DNA from: Aureimonas sp. SA4125
GTDB lineage: Bacteria; Pseudomonadota; Alphaproteobacteria; Rhizobiales; Rhizobiaceae
DNA: 64,000 nt
Direction: 5' to 3'
NCBI RefSeq assembly: GCF_019973775.1
Contig: NZ_AP025032.1
Span: 4,768,501 to 4,832,500, forward strand
Position numbers and translations under genes: made by a program. Below, piece by piece: positions 27,417 to 36,242 of the stretch. Below the pieces are notes generated by a model that saw only the letters and a list, made by a program, of their open reading frames with translations, was not told where the DNA came from and did not search any database. Every line of letters starts with the position of its first letter. Within the stretch, counting starts at the first letter, position 1.

Positions 27417-28448
27417 TCACGCGATCGGCGGGATCAGGCCGTCGTCTTCCAGCGTCTGCCAAAGCGCCTCGGGGATCGGCATTTCGAACCAGGCGACGTT
27501 CTGCTGCACCTGGGCCGCGGTCTTTGCGCCGATGACCACATTGGTCGCGGCGGGATGGCGCAGCGGGTACTGGATCGCGGCGGCTGGCAGCGGCACGTCG
27601 AAGCTGCGGCAGGCGGCTTCGAGCCGCTCGACCTTGGCCAGCACCTCCGCCGGCGCGTCGACATAGTTGAACTTCTTGCGGCCGGAGGACGATGCGAGGA
27701 TGCCGGAGTTGAACACGCCGCCGATGACGAGGTCGACATCACGCTTCAGCGCCAGCGGCAGAAAGGTTTCCGCGGCATCGCCGTCGAGGAGGGTGTGGCG
27801 GCCCGCGAGCAGGCAGATGTCGAGATCGGCCTCGTCCATCGCGTCGCGGATCACCTGCCATTCGTTGACGCCGAGGCCGAAGCCGGCAATCAGCCCGGCT
27901 GCCTTCAGCTCCTCCAGCGCCCTGAAGCCGCCGCCCTTGGTGAGGGCCGACCAATGATGCTCGTGCAGCTCGCCATGGGTGACGCGGCCGATATCGTGCA
28001 CGAAGAGGATGTCCAGCCGGCCGAGCCCCGTGCGCTGGCGGGAATCGTCGTATGACCGCAGCATCGCGTCATAGGAATAGTCGAAGACCTCGCGGAACGG
28101 CAGGCCGTTGTGCCAGCCCGAATCGAACTCGTTCTTGGGCGGTTCCGGCGGCAGGGTGCGGCCCGGCCGATCGAAGCTCATCAGCCGGCCGACCTTCGTC
28201 GACACGTGAAAGCTTTCGGGATCGGCCTCGCGCAGCAGCTCTCCGACGAGATGCTCGGCGCGGCCCAGCCCGTACATCGGTGCCGCATCGAAATGCCGGA
28301 TGCCGGCATCCCAGGCGGCCTTGAGCGCGGCGCGCGCGTCCTCGAGCGCCACCGGCGCGTAGAGCCCGCCCAGCGGCGCCGTGCCCATGCCGAGGAGGGT
28401 CAGCTCGATGTTGGCGCGCTTGAGACGCTTCTTGTCGGTTGCCTTCAC
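27417..28448 (-). CDS. aldo/keto reductase, L-fucose (D-threo-aldose) dehydrogenase-like
   Basis: A 343-residue NAD(P)-dependent aldo/keto reductase. The catalytic residues are visible as HFDAAPMYG (Asp and Tyr, near residues 53-60), STKVGRL (Lys, near 83) and LFVHDIGR (His, near 150); the VHDIGR form is typical of the D-threo-aldose 1-dehydrogenase group. GTG start at 28448 with AAAGG seven bases before it. The gap to the lactonase gene (27252-27416) contains an unexplained short in-frame stretch (AGFFLFLAQGFIMSTIVNRR) that may be a further remnant. Substrate is inferred from the neighbour. Confidence 0.8.
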   Translation of the reverse strand: MKATDKKRLKRANIELTLLGMGTAPLGGLYAPVALEDARAALKAAWDAGIRHFDAAPMYGLGRAEHLVGELLREADPESFHVSTKVGRLMSFDRPGRTLPPEPPKNEFDSGWHNGLPFREVFDYSYDAMLRSYDDSRQRTGLGRLDILFVHDIGRVTHGELHEHHWSALTKGGGFRALEELKAAGLIAGFGLGVNEWQVIRDAMDEADLDICLLAGRHTLLDGDAAETFLPLALKRDVDLVIGGVFNSGILASSSGRKKFNYVDAPAEVLAKVERLEAACRSFDVPLPAAAIQYPLRHPAATNVVIGAKTAAQVQQNVAWFEMPIPEALWQTLEDDGLIPPIA

Positions 28449-28761
28449 GGGAATGCCTTTCAGCTACAGTCGTGCGCGCGTCTTGCGGCACGTCCAAACA
28501 ACAGGGGCGACGCCCGCAAGCAGGGTCGCTCGGACGCTTTGGCGGGCCTGATCGACCCGGCCGAATGGGGCGCCGCCGCGGAGCGGCGGTGTGCGAGCGT
28601 GCCGAGGCCTCGGCGATCCGCCGATCGACGGCGACGGTGGGGGTCGGCGCGACAGAAACGGTCGCGTCGCGATAGAACGACGGCGCCGCCGGCAATGTAA
28701 AGCCCTGACGGGCTCAGGTCTGCCCTGGGTCAAGCAGGGAGCATCCTGCCTCTCCGCCGGG
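28449..28761. other. 313-bp gap without a gene
   Basis: GC-rich sequence between the fucose-like locus and the DoeB-like gene. No start with a ribosome site, no recognisable domain. GGCGACGG-type short repeats near 28625-28660 give mild low complexity. It probably marks the junction between two functional modules. Confidence 0.35.
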
Positions 28762-29751
28762 TTACTCGCCATACGGTACGGCGATCACGGCGATGACGTC
28801 GTCGCGGCGCACGAGCCCTTGTCCGTGAACGCAGAGAAGAATGCCGCCGAGAGGAGCTCGAAGGGGCTGGGGGGCGCGGTCGGCCCGGTCGACAAAGTGA
28901 AGGCGACCGATCACCGTTCCCTCTGCGACCGACCTGCCGATCTCGACCATCGGCTCATAGGTGCCGAGATCGTCGGCATGGAGGTAGGCCTGCGGGCCCG
29001 GGACCACGAGCCGCCGCCCCGGCGCTGCCGGCGGGAGATCGGCCGCCGAGAGATGGCCAAGATGCGCGAGCAGCCGGAGCAGCCCGTCCCGCGTCAGTCC
29101 CATCGTGCCGGGGCTGATTGCCGCGCTCCCACCCAGCTCGCTCGACACCATCAGCCTGCCTGACCGCTCGACCACGTCGTCGAGCATCTGCCCGGCATGG
29201 GGTTCGCGGATCACGACGGTGAACGGCGCGCCGAAACTGTCGGCCGCCGCGAGACATCGACGCGTCAGCTCCCCGTCGGCCTGCTCGTGAACCAGCGTGC
29301 AGGGCGCAAACAGGAGCGAACGCCCGCCCGAGTGAATGTCGTAGACGGCATCCGCGCGGGGCACGAGCTCCGACACCACGAGGGCGGCGAGCCGCTGCGT
29401 CAAGGATCCCCGGGGATCGCCGGGGAACTCGCGGTTGAGGTTGCGCCCGTCGACGGGGGAAAGCCGCGCCCCGGCGAGGACGGCCGGCAGGTTCAATGCC
29501 GGCACGATGATGACCGAGCCGGTGATCCCGGCCGGATCCAGCGAGTGGGCAAGGGCCGACAATCCCGTGATGCCCTCGTATTCGTCACCATGGTTGCCGC
29601 CGAGGAGAAGCGTGCACGGCCCCTCTCCGTTGCGGAACAGGTAGACGGGAACGCGCAGGTCCTGCCAGGCGCTGACATTCGTCGAGTTCGGCAGATGAAG
29701 GTAGCCGGCCTGTCGCCCGTCGCGATCCCAGTCGATATCGATGGCGCTCAT
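28762..29751 (-). CDS. DoeB/EutE-like N-acyl-diamino-acid deacylase (M14-type, AstE/aspartoacylase family)
   Basis: A 329-residue zinc deacylase. The Zn site is formed by H54 and E57 (GGNHGDEYEG) and H140 (YDIHSGG); NREFPGD at 106-112 is the substrate-carboxylate loop. The N-terminal pattern IDWDRDGRQAGYLHLPNS and overall layout match N-acetyl-2,4-diaminobutyrate deacetylase DoeB of ectoine breakdown. The end forms a biotinyl-like beta domain (IGRSVAEGTVIGRLHFVD). ATG 29751 lies 10 bp after the stop of the EutB-like gene, so the two form one unit. No ectoine hydrolase (DoeA) is nearby, so the exact acyl substrate is open. Confidence 0.78.
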   Translation of the reverse strand: MSAIDIDWDRDGRQAGYLHLPNSTNVSAWQDLRVPVYLFRNGEGPCTLLLGGNHGDEYEGITGLSALAHSLDPAGITGSVIIVPALNLPAVLAGARLSPVDGRNLNREFPGDPRGSLTQRLAALVVSELVPRADAVYDIHSGGRSLLFAPCTLVHEQADGELTRRCLAAADSFGAPFTVVIREPHAGQMLDDVVERSGRLMVSSELGGSAAISPGTMGLTRDGLLRLLAHLGHLSAADLPPAAPGRRLVVPGPQAYLHADDLGTYEPMVEIGRSVAEGTVIGRLHFVDRADRAPQPLRAPLGGILLCVHGQGLVRRDDVIAVIAVPYGE

Positions 29752-29761
29752 GGCGTGCGTC

Positions 29762-30721
29762 TCACGCGTCGGCTCGGATGAGCGGCATGATGCGATCCGG
29801 CGCAAAATTGCTCCCGCACAGGACGACGACGCTGCGCTGCCCCGCGAGGCGGTGGGCAAGGCTGCGGTATCCGGCCATCGCCAGGGCCGCCGCGCCTTCG
29901 ACCACCTGGCGCTCGTTCAGCGCGATCGAGGCGATCTCGGCGACGATCGCGTCCTCGTCGCAGACGACGACCTCGTCGATGACGGCCATTGCGAGGGGCA
30001 AGGTCATGCTGTCCTCGTCGAGGCCGCCGGCGACGCCGTCGGCGATGGTGTCGCGGTGCTCCGTCTCGACGATCCTGCCCGCTTCCATGGAGGCTGCCAG
30101 CGCCATCGATGCCGCCGCACTGACGCCGATGACGCGGGTCCGGGGGCTGAACGCCTTCAGCACGGAGCCGATGCCGCTGATGAGGCCGCCGCCGCCCATC
30201 GAGACGAACACGTTGTCGATCCGCTCCGCCTGTTCGAGCAGTTCGAGGGCGATCGTTCCCTGTCCGGCGATGATGTCCCGGTCGTTGTAGGGCGAGACGT
30301 AGACGAGGCCGCGGGCGCGCGCCAGTTCCTGCGCATGCCGCTCCGCTTCCCCGGCCTCGTCCCCATGCAGGACGACCTCGACGGCGAAGGAGCGGATCCT
30401 CGCGAGCTTGCCCGGCGAGACCGACCGCGGCAGCACGACGGTCAGGCTCTGGCCGATGGACGACGCCGCCATTGCGGCACCGATGCCGTGGTTGCCGGAC
30501 GAGGCCGTGATCAGCGCCTGACCGGGGTCCACCGCCGTCATCTTCGCGGCCGCCCCGCGGATCTTGAAGGATCCGGTGATCTGGAAGTTCTCGGCCTTGA
30601 ACGCGAGTTCCTCACCGCCCCTTTCCCGCGAGGGCAGGAGGGGGGTCTGGTAGATGAACGGACGGATCCGGGAGCGGGCCTGGACCGCGTCGGCGGCGGT
30701 AGCGGTGATGATGGGGTTCAT
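29762..30721 (-). CDS. PLP-dependent threonine-dehydratase-like enzyme (EutB-like)
   Basis: A 319-residue fold-II PLP enzyme. K53 in SFKIRG is the PLP lysine, SSGNHG (74-79) binds substrate carboxylate and GGGGLISG near 176-183 the phosphate. The short length without an ACT domain and the pairing with a DoeB-like deacylase recall EutB of hydroxyectoine use; threonine/serine or 3-hydroxyaspartate dehydratase are alternatives. An IS256-family element is inserted one base before the ATG: the 8-bp target duplication covers the start codon. The gene itself is intact but has lost its native 5' region. An AGGGG in the IS end, nine bases upstream, might serve as ribosome site. Confidence 0.78.
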   Translation of the reverse strand: MNPIITATAADAVQARSRIRPFIYQTPLLPSRERGGEELAFKAENFQITGSFKIRGAAAKMTAVDPGQALITASSGNHGIGAAMAASSIGQSLTVVLPRSVSPGKLARIRSFAVEVVLHGDEAGEAERHAQELARARGLVYVSPYNDRDIIAGQGTIALELLEQAERIDNVFVSMGGGGLISGIGSVLKAFSPRTRVIGVSAAASMALAASMEAGRIVETEHRDTIADGVAGGLDEDSMTLPLAMAVIDEVVVCDEDAIVAEIASIALNERQVVEGAAALAMAGYRSLAHRLAGQRSVVVLCGSNFAPDRIMPLIRADA

Positions 30722-30722
30722 G
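30715..30722. repeat. left target-site duplication of the second IS256-family element
   Basis: GGTTCATG, repeated exactly at 32145-32152. It contains the start codon (CAT on plus strand) of the EutB-like gene. Confidence 0.85.
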
Positions 30723-32144
30723 GATCGTGTCCCCTAGCGTGGTGTAGCTGACGGCGTCACACGTCGGTTCCGGCCAGGCCGGGTTGATCAGCGCGTCATT
30801 GCTGGCAGGCTGACGAGAGGATCATCGCTCAAGGGTGCAACGGATTCCAGCGTCATGTACCTCGCCCGCTGCACGGCCCACTCGTCATTCTGCTCGAGCA
30901 GCAGAGCGCCGACGAGACGCAGGATGGCCTCGTCGTTCGGAAAGATGCCGACGACGTCGGTGCGCCGCTTGATCTCCCCGTTCAGCCGCTCGATGGGGTT
31001 GATGCTGTGCAGCTTGGCGCGATGCTCCCTGGGGAAGGTCATGTAGGCCAAGACATCCTCTTCGGCGCCGTCGAGGATGGCGGCGAGCTTGGGCACCTTC
31101 GGCCGGATCTGGTCGGCGACGGAGCGCCATTGCAGGCTTGCGGCCTCGGGCGTCTCCTGGGCGAAGGCGGTGGCGATGAAGGCCGACACCACCCGGCGTC
31201 CGCTCTTGCCGGCATGGGCCAGCACGTTGCGCATGAAGTGCACCCGGCATCGCTGCCATGTCGCCGTCAGGACCTTGGTGACGGCCGCCTTGATGCCCTC
31301 GTGCGCATCGGACACGACGAGCTTCACGCCGCGCAGGCCGCGCCGGGTCAGCTTGCGCAGGAATTCGGTCCAGATCGGTTCGGCTTCCGAGGTGCCGACC
31401 TCCATGCCGAGCACCTCGCGCCGGCCATCGGCGTTGACGCCGACGGCGATGATCACTGCGACCGAGACGATGCGCCCGCCGCGGCGGACCTTCAGGTAGG
31501 TCGCGTCGATCCAGAGATAGGGCCAGTCGCCCTCGATCGGCCGTTCGAGGAAGACCTTCACCTTGCCGTCGATCTCTTCGCAAAGCCTCGACACCTGGCT
31601 CTTGGAGATGCCGTCCATGCCCATCGCCTTGACCAGGTCGTCGACCGAACGGGTCGAGATGCCCTGGACATAGGCTTCCTGGATCACGGCCGTCAGGGCC
31701 TTCTCGGCCATGCGCCGCGGCTCGAGGAAGCCGGGAAAGTAGCTGCCCTTGCGCAGCCTGGGAATGCGCAGCTCGACGGTGCCGGCACGGGTATGCCAGT
31801 CCCTGTCGCGATAGCCGTTGCGCTGGGCGAGGCGCTCGGCGCTCTTCTCGCCATAGCCGGCGCCGGTCGCATTGCCGACCTCCAGTTCCATCAGCCGCTC
31901 GGCGGCAAAGCCGATCATCTCGCGCAACAGATCGGCGTCCGGGGTCTTCTCCAGAAGGCTGCGCAGGCTCATCATGTCGTCGGTCATCAGGGGATCTCCG
32001 GTTGCGGTTAGGTCTCGCAACCCAAGCCTAACCGGAAACCGCTGGTGACCACCGCGTCGCCAATCCCGTCCTACAGCGCAATCAAAGGCGCGGGCGAGAT
32101 CGGCGACGCTACCGTCGAGCTACACCACGGGCGGGGACACGACC
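30723..32144 (-). mobile_element. complete IS256-family insertion sequence (1,422 bp)
   Basis: The left end reads GATCGTGTCCCC and the right end, read inward, GGTCGTGTCCCC; both continue as CGTGGTGTAGCT, giving terminal inverted repeats of about 27 bp. It is flanked by the perfect 8-bp duplication GGTTCATG and encodes an intact transposase. A second near-repeat pair is seen internally next to each end (GGTTCCGGCCAGGC near 30766 and the complement of GCCTAACCGGAAACC near 32026), probably subterminal transposase sites. Confidence 0.92.
30788..31987 (-). CDS. IS256-family transposase
   Basis: A 399-residue DDE transposase with D161 ([10 protein letters not shown]), D227 (VVSDAHEGI) and E333 ([13 protein letters not shown]). 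Start ATG 31987 with GGAGATCC upstream; a longer frame to 32020 is not needed. Length equals family norm, no disruption. It aligns without gaps to the transposase at 10927-12135 but is clearly a different species of element. Transcription points at the EutB-like gene, whose ATG is 66 bp beyond its stop. Confidence 0.95.
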   Translation of the reverse strand: MTDDMMSLRSLLEKTPDADLLREMIGFAAERLMELEVGNATGAGYGEKSAERLAQRNGYRDRDWHTRAGTVELRIPRLRKGSYFPGFLEPRRMAEKALTAVIQEAYVQGISTRSVDDLVKAMGMDGISKSQVSRLCEEIDGKVKVFLERPIEGDWPYLWIDATYLKVRRGGRIVSVAVIIAVGVNADGRREVLGMEVGTSEAEPIWTEFLRKLTRRGLRGVKLVVSDAHEGIKAAVTKVLTATWQRCRVHFMRNVLAHAGKSGRRVVSAFIATAFAQETPEAASLQWRSVADQIRPKVPKLAAILDGAEEDVLAYMTFPREHRAKLHSINPIERLNGEIKRRTDVVGIFPNDEAILRLVGALLLEQNDEWAVQRARYMTLESVAPLSDDPLVSLPAMTR

Positions 32145-32152
32145 GGTTCATG
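32145..32152. repeat. right target-site duplication
   Basis: GGTTCATG, the second copy of the duplication at 30715-30722. Confidence 0.85.
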
Positions 32153-32158
32153 TGTCAC

Positions 32159-32236
32159 TCATGCATTGGAACGAAGGAACGGGGGAACGAAAGAACGGGG
32201 AACTGGAAGAACGGAAGAACGGGGGACCGGGGACCG
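32159..32236. repeat. purine-rich tract with degenerate GGAACGR repeats
   Basis: About 78 bp made almost only of G, A and isolated C, built from degenerate 7-8 bp units (GGAACGAA, GGAACGGG, AGAACGGA, AGAACGGGG, GGACCGGGG). It sits where the original upstream region of the EutB-like gene would be. It is unlike anything else in the window. Confidence 0.7.
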
Positions 32237-32246
32237 GTTTCGGCCT

Positions 32247-32504
32247 TCAGGGAGCGGGAGGCGGCGGGAACGGAACGGGCGCGGCCGACGCGTTCGGCCC
32301 AGCCGGGTGTCGGACGGTGGCGATCGCGACCATGAGCGCGGCGGTGACCATGAGGCCGGGAGCGAGAAGGCGACGGGTCCTGCGCCCTGCGGCACGCTCG
32401 GGGCGGCGGCCGAAACAAACCAGCGATAAGAGGAGCCACGGACGGGGATTCCCCTCGCAGAGCAGGACGCCGGCGGGTTCGCCCGCTCGTGGTTGGCTGG
32501 TCAT
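32247..32504 (-). CDS. possible small membrane protein, 85 residues
   Basis: An open frame 48 bp downstream of the XRE-cupin gene, same strand. A basic N-terminal half is followed by one possible transmembrane helix (LLAPGLMVTAALMVAIATV, about residues 46-64) and a Pro/Ala-rich end (PVPFPPPPAP). No ribosome site is convincing and composition is arginine-rich, so this may be a chance frame. Listed because it is the only candidate in the 32145-32552 gap. Confidence 0.3.
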   Translation of the reverse strand: MTSQPRAGEPAGVLLCEGNPRPWLLLSLVCFGRRPERAAGRRTRRLLAPGLMVTAALMVAIATVRHPAGPNASAAPVPFPPPPAP

Positions 32505-32552
32505 CGTGGATCCATTCGGCCGGCAGCTTTCAAAAACCCTTCGGCGACGCGC

Positions 32553-33122
32553 TCAGGACACCACGTTCCTGATGAAGCGGACGGGAACCGATCCCGTATT
32601 GGCGTAGGAGTAGGTCTGGGTGGTGGGGTAAGCTGCATAGGAGCCCGCCGGATGCTGCTGGACGCCTTCGGCCAGAAGGAGGTCGAGCACGCCCTCGGTC
32701 ACGAACACCATCTCGTGCCATCCCTGCGGGTCGGGCTCGGCGTCGTATCGGTCTCCGGGTCCGAGGGACCAGAGCCACATCTGCGTCTCGGTCGTGGCCG
32801 GGGCGGAGCAGAGCAGCACCGCCATGCTGCCGGGCGCCTCGCCCCGCCACGTGACCTCGTTGATGTCGGCGCGCGATTCCCGCGCCGGATCGCGGACGAG
32901 ATCGACGAAGCCGACACCCATTGCGGCCGCCAGTTTGTCGAGGCTGGAAAGGCTGATGTTCGCTTCCCCGTTCTCGACCGACACGATCATGCGCCGGCTG
33001 ATGCCGGACGCCTTGGCAAGCGCGGCCTGGCTGAGGCCCGCCGCCTGGCGCAGCCGGCGCAGATTGTCGGAAACGTGGGCCAGCACGTCGCCCCCCTCTT
33101 GACTGCGCAATATAGTGCTCAT
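32553..33122 (-). CDS. XRE-family regulator with C-terminal cupin domain
   Basis: A 189-residue regulator: helix-turn-helix of the Cro/C1 type at about 17-73 (LRRLRQAAGLSQAALAKASG, SRRMIVSVENGEANISLSS) and a double-stranded beta-helix cupin domain at about 110-185 (GWHEMVFVTEGVLDLLLAEG) that should bind a small-molecule effector. Such proteins commonly control the divergent amino-acid or amine catabolic operon next to them; here the divergent six-gene operon begins 112 bp away. No strong palindrome was identified in that gap. It probably also once headed the transcription unit reaching the EutB-like gene. Confidence 0.85.
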   Translation of the reverse strand: MSTILRSQEGGDVLAHVSDNLRRLRQAAGLSQAALAKASGISRRMIVSVENGEANISLSSLDKLAAAMGVGFVDLVRDPARESRADINEVTWRGEAPGSMAVLLCSAPATTETQMWLWSLGPGDRYDAEPDPQGWHEMVFVTEGVLDLLLAEGVQQHPAGSYAAYPTTQTYSYANTGSVPVRFIRNVVS

Positions 33123-33234
33123 AGGGTCCCTCTAACTCAGACGTATTTGCACTTCAACAGTTTTTCTTCCGGTATTCCATGAATAGTGGCTCCGGATTGC
33201 CTGTACGCGTACCGATGATGAAGTGAGACGGAAG

Positions 33235-34182
33235 ATGACGATCCAGCCTCCGATGGTATTCGACGACGCCGCCATCCAAAGTATAATAGGCAAGATCGAT
33301 ATGCGCACCGCCTTGGTGGGCATGTTTCGCGCCCTTGCTGGCGGCTCTGCGACGCAGCCGGCCCAGACGCTCAGTCTCTTCCCCCACGATGGCGGCGATT
33401 TCATTACCTATCTCGGCGTTCTGGCCAGCGAGAAGGTCTTCGGCGCCAAGCTGTCCCCCTACATCCCGGGTGACGGCAAGGCCTTGGTTACTGCCTGGAC
33501 CGTGCTCATGTCGATGGAGACGGGCGCGCCCTTGCTCCTCTGCGACTCCAAACGCCTGACGACCGAGCGCACGGCCGCGACGACCGCGCTTGCCGTCGAT
33601 CTTCTCGCGCGCAAAAATGCCGGCATCCTGACGGTCGTCGGCACCGGCGCCGTCGGTCTTGCGCATCTTCGCCATGCCGAGGGGGTGCGACCGTGGCGCG
33701 AGGTGCGCCTGTGTTCGCCCTCGGCGGGCCGCAAGCCCGGCCTTCCCGACAAGCTTGCCGACGGCACGCCCGTCGTCACCTTCACCGATGCCGACAAGGC
33801 GGCGTCCGGCGCCGACGTGGTCATGCTCTGCACCTCGTCCGGAACCCCCGTCATCGATGTCGGCCGGCTGCCCGGCGGCGTCCTCGTCACCTCCATCAGC
33901 ACCAACGTCGCCAATGCGCGCGAAATCGATCCGGCGGCCCTCTCCGGGCTCGACGTGTACTGCGACTATCGCGCCACCACTCCGGCATCGGCAGGGGAGA
34001 TGAAACTGGCCGCGGCGGCCGGAACCTGGAGCGCCGACTGCCTGCTGGGCGACCTGCCCGAACTCGTCACCGGGCGCGCGACGCTGCCAAGCCGGACAAG
34101 GCCCGCCTTCTTCCGCTCGATCGGCCTTGGTCTCGAAGACATCGCGGCGGCCGCCGCCGTGCTCGCAGCCGCCCGCACCTGA
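33235..34182 (+). CDS. ornithine cyclodeaminase/mu-crystallin family protein (EutC-like)
   Basis: About 315 residues. The Rossmann motif VVGTGAVGLAHLRH lies near residues 138-151, and TAWTVLMSMETGAPLLLCD near 95-113 is the family substrate/NAD region. Family members are ornithine cyclodeaminases, ketimine reductases or alanine dehydrogenases; EutC of ectoine use belongs here. The presence of a EutB-like and DoeB-like gene nearby favours an EutC-type role. Start: ATG 33235 chosen; the GTG at 33223 gives four extra residues. First gene of an operon of six. Confidence 0.8.
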   Translation: MTIQPPMVFDDAAIQSIIGKIDMRTALVGMFRALAGGSATQPAQTLSLFPHDGGDFITYLGVLASEKVFGAKLSPYIPGDGKALVTAWTVLMSMETGAPLLLCDSKRLTTERTAATTALAVDLLARKNAGILTVVGTGAVGLAHLRHAEGVRPWREVRLCSPSAGRKPGLPDKLADGTPVVTFTDADKAASGADVVMLCTSSGTPVIDVGRLPGGVLVTSISTNVANAREIDPAALSGLDVYCDYRATTPASAGEMKLAAAAGTWSADCLLGDLPELVTGRATLPSRTRPAFFRSIGLGLEDIAAAAAVLAAART

Positions 34183-34211
34183 TCCCAATCCACCCATCGA
34201 AGGAGTGCCCC

Positions 34212-35345
34212 ATGAAGATCCGCGACTTTGGCGTCGAGATCTGGATGAACCGCTACGAGACGCAGTGCGAGTGGAACCTCGCCGAGACCTGCGTCGAGTC
34301 GCTGACGGTCGACGAGTTGCTCAAGATGGCGGGCAAGACGGACAGCATCCTCGGCGAGCTCCTCCCGATGAAGCTGACCTACGGGGCCATCGAGGGGAGC
34401 GAGCGGCTCCGCCGGCTGGTGGCGGGGCTCTATGAAAAGCAGGAGCCCGGCAACGTCACCATCACGCACGGCGCGATCGGCGCGAACGCCCTCGTCTACG
34501 AAACCCTGGTCGAGCCGGGCGACCGCGTGATCTCGGTGCTGCCGACATACCAGCAGCACTATTCCATCCCGGAAAGCTACGGCGCGGACGTCCAGATCCT
34601 GAAGCTGAGGGAGGAAAACGGCTTCCTTCCGGACCTCGAGGAACTGCGCCAGCTCGCCACGCCGGGCACGAAACTCATCGCCATCAACAACCCGAACAAC
34701 CCGACCGGATCGTTGATGGACCGGGCGTTCCTCGAGGCGATCGTCGACATCGCGCGGGATTGTGGTGCCTGGGTCCTGTGCGACGAAGTCTATCGCGGCA
34801 TCGACCAGGCTGGCGACGGTTCGACGGCTTCCCTCGCCGACCTCTACGAGCGGGGCATCAGCACGGGGAGCATGTCGAAGGCCTATTCGCTGGCCGGACT
34901 GCGGCTGGGCTGGGTCGTGGCGCCGCGGGAGCTGATCCACGCCGTTTCGGTCCACCGCGACTACAACACGATCAGCGTCGGGATGCTGGACGACCACTTC
35001 GCGGCGATCGCGCTCGAGAACCGGGACAAGATCCTCGCCCGCAACCAGGCCATCACGAGGACCAACCTGGCCATCCTGTCCGACTGGGTCGATGCCGAGC
35101 CGCTGATTTCCTGGACGAAGCCGAAGTCCGGCACCACGGCGCTCCTGAAGTACGACCTGCCGATGTCGTCGGAGGCGTTCTGTGTCCGGCTGCTGGAGGA
35201 GACCGGGGTGATGCTCACTCCCGGCAGCGCGATGGACATGGAGGGGTACCTGCGCATCGGCTACGCCAACAGCGACCACGTTCTGCGCGAAGGTCTCGCC
35301 CGGATGTCGCGGTTCCTGCGCGAACGCCGCGCCGCGGCCGCCTGA
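34212..35345 (+). CDS. class I/II PLP aminotransferase
   Basis: A 377-residue fold-I aminotransferase. NNPNNPTGSL near residues 159-168, DEVYRGID near 192-199 and SMSKAYSLAGLRLGW near 220-234 (PLP lysine) are the hallmark motifs; the end carries RIGYANSDHVLREGL. The N-terminal part resembles the capreomycidine-synthase-like subgroup, whose members often have unknown substrates. ATG 34212 has AAGGAGTGCCCC upstream. 29 bp after the cyclodeaminase-like gene. In this context it would transaminate a diamino acid or the product of the dehydratase. Confidence 0.85.
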   Translation: MKIRDFGVEIWMNRYETQCEWNLAETCVESLTVDELLKMAGKTDSILGELLPMKLTYGAIEGSERLRRLVAGLYEKQEPGNVTITHGAIGANALVYETLVEPGDRVISVLPTYQQHYSIPESYGADVQILKLREENGFLPDLEELRQLATPGTKLIAINNPNNPTGSLMDRAFLEAIVDIARDCGAWVLCDEVYRGIDQAGDGSTASLADLYERGISTGSMSKAYSLAGLRLGWVVAPRELIHAVSVHRDYNTISVGMLDDHFAAIALENRDKILARNQAITRTNLAILSDWVDAEPLISWTKPKSGTTALLKYDLPMSSEAFCVRLLEETGVMLTPGSAMDMEGYLRIGYANSDHVLREGLARMSRFLRERRAAAA

Positions 35346-35416
35346 CACCGCGATCCGTTCATCGAAATCTCGGGGGCGCCCCCGGGAAAAGCCACAACCC
35401 AAGCAAGGAGTGCAGC

Positions 35417-36196
35417 ATGAGACTGCTTTTGACCGCGCTGACATTGGCCCTCATGGCGGGCACCGCCGGGGCAGAGGACCTCCGCATCGGCAGCAGCGCC
35501 GACTACCCGCCGTGGGAGTCGGTCGATGCTTCGGGCTCGATCGTCGGCTTCGACAAGGATATCGGCGACGAGATCTGCAAGCGGATCGGCGCCACCTGCG
35601 CGTGGGAGAACCAGGCCTTCGACGGTCTGCTCCCGGGCTTGCAGGTCGGCAAGTTCGACCTCGTCATTTCCGGCATCTCCATCAACGAAGAGCGCGCCCA
35701 GAAGGTGGATCTTTCGGTCGCCTATGCGGATGCTCCAAACACGATCGTCGTGCCGGCGGGAAGCGACGCAGCGTCCGCCAAGACCGCGGCGGAGCTGGTG
35801 GAGAAGCTGGCGAGCGCGGCGATCGGCGTGCAGACGGGGTCGACCCACGAGCAGGTGATCCGGGCGCATTTTCCGGGCGCCGACGTGCGCGTCTACGACC
35901 GCCCGGACCAGATTGCCGACGACCTGACGGCCGGACGCATCGAGGCGGGCCTGATGGAACGCTCCGCCTGGGATCCCCTGATCAAGGACCGCGGCGCCGA
36001 CAAGCTCGTCTATGCCGGTCCGCTCCTGACGAGCGCCGACTTTCCCGAGTTCGGCAAGGGCCAGGGCGTCGCCATGGGCAAGGGAAAGGCCGAGCTGAAG
36101 GCGAAGGTCGACGGCGCCGTGACCGCCATGCTGGCGGACGGCACCATCAAGACGGTCTCCGAGAAGTGGTTCGGCTACGACATCTCCAAGAAGTGA
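35417..36196 (+). CDS. amino-acid ABC transporter, periplasmic binding protein (family 3)
   Basis: A 259-residue SBP_bac_3 protein. Signal peptide 1-19 (MRLLLTALTLALMAGTAGA). The mature protein starts EDLRIGSSADYPPWESVD, continues with GFDKDIGDEICKRIGATC and GLLPGLQVGKFDLVISGISI, the classical polar-amino-acid-binding motifs. Two cysteines (near residues 55 and 62) may form a disulfide. ATG 35417 has AAGGAGTGCAGC. It feeds the two permeases encoded after the M20 gene. Confidence 0.9.
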   Translation: MRLLLTALTLALMAGTAGAEDLRIGSSADYPPWESVDASGSIVGFDKDIGDEICKRIGATCAWENQAFDGLLPGLQVGKFDLVISGISINEERAQKVDLSVAYADAPNTIVVPAGSDAASAKTAAELVEKLASAAIGVQTGSTHEQVIRAHFPGADVRVYDRPDQIADDLTAGRIEAGLMERSAWDPLIKDRGADKLVYAGPLLTSADFPEFGKGQGVAMGKGKAELKAKVDGAVTAMLADGTIKTVSEKWFGYDISKK

Positions 36197-36242
36197 CGGC
36201 GAGGGGCGGCACTGGCCGCCCCTCCCCATCGGGGACCAGCAC

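Noticed and set aside
32152..32607. A 151-codon plus-strand frame starting in the IS target duplication
   Set aside because: It reads through the purine-rich repeat and the antisense of the XRE-cupin gene end; composition is artefactual.
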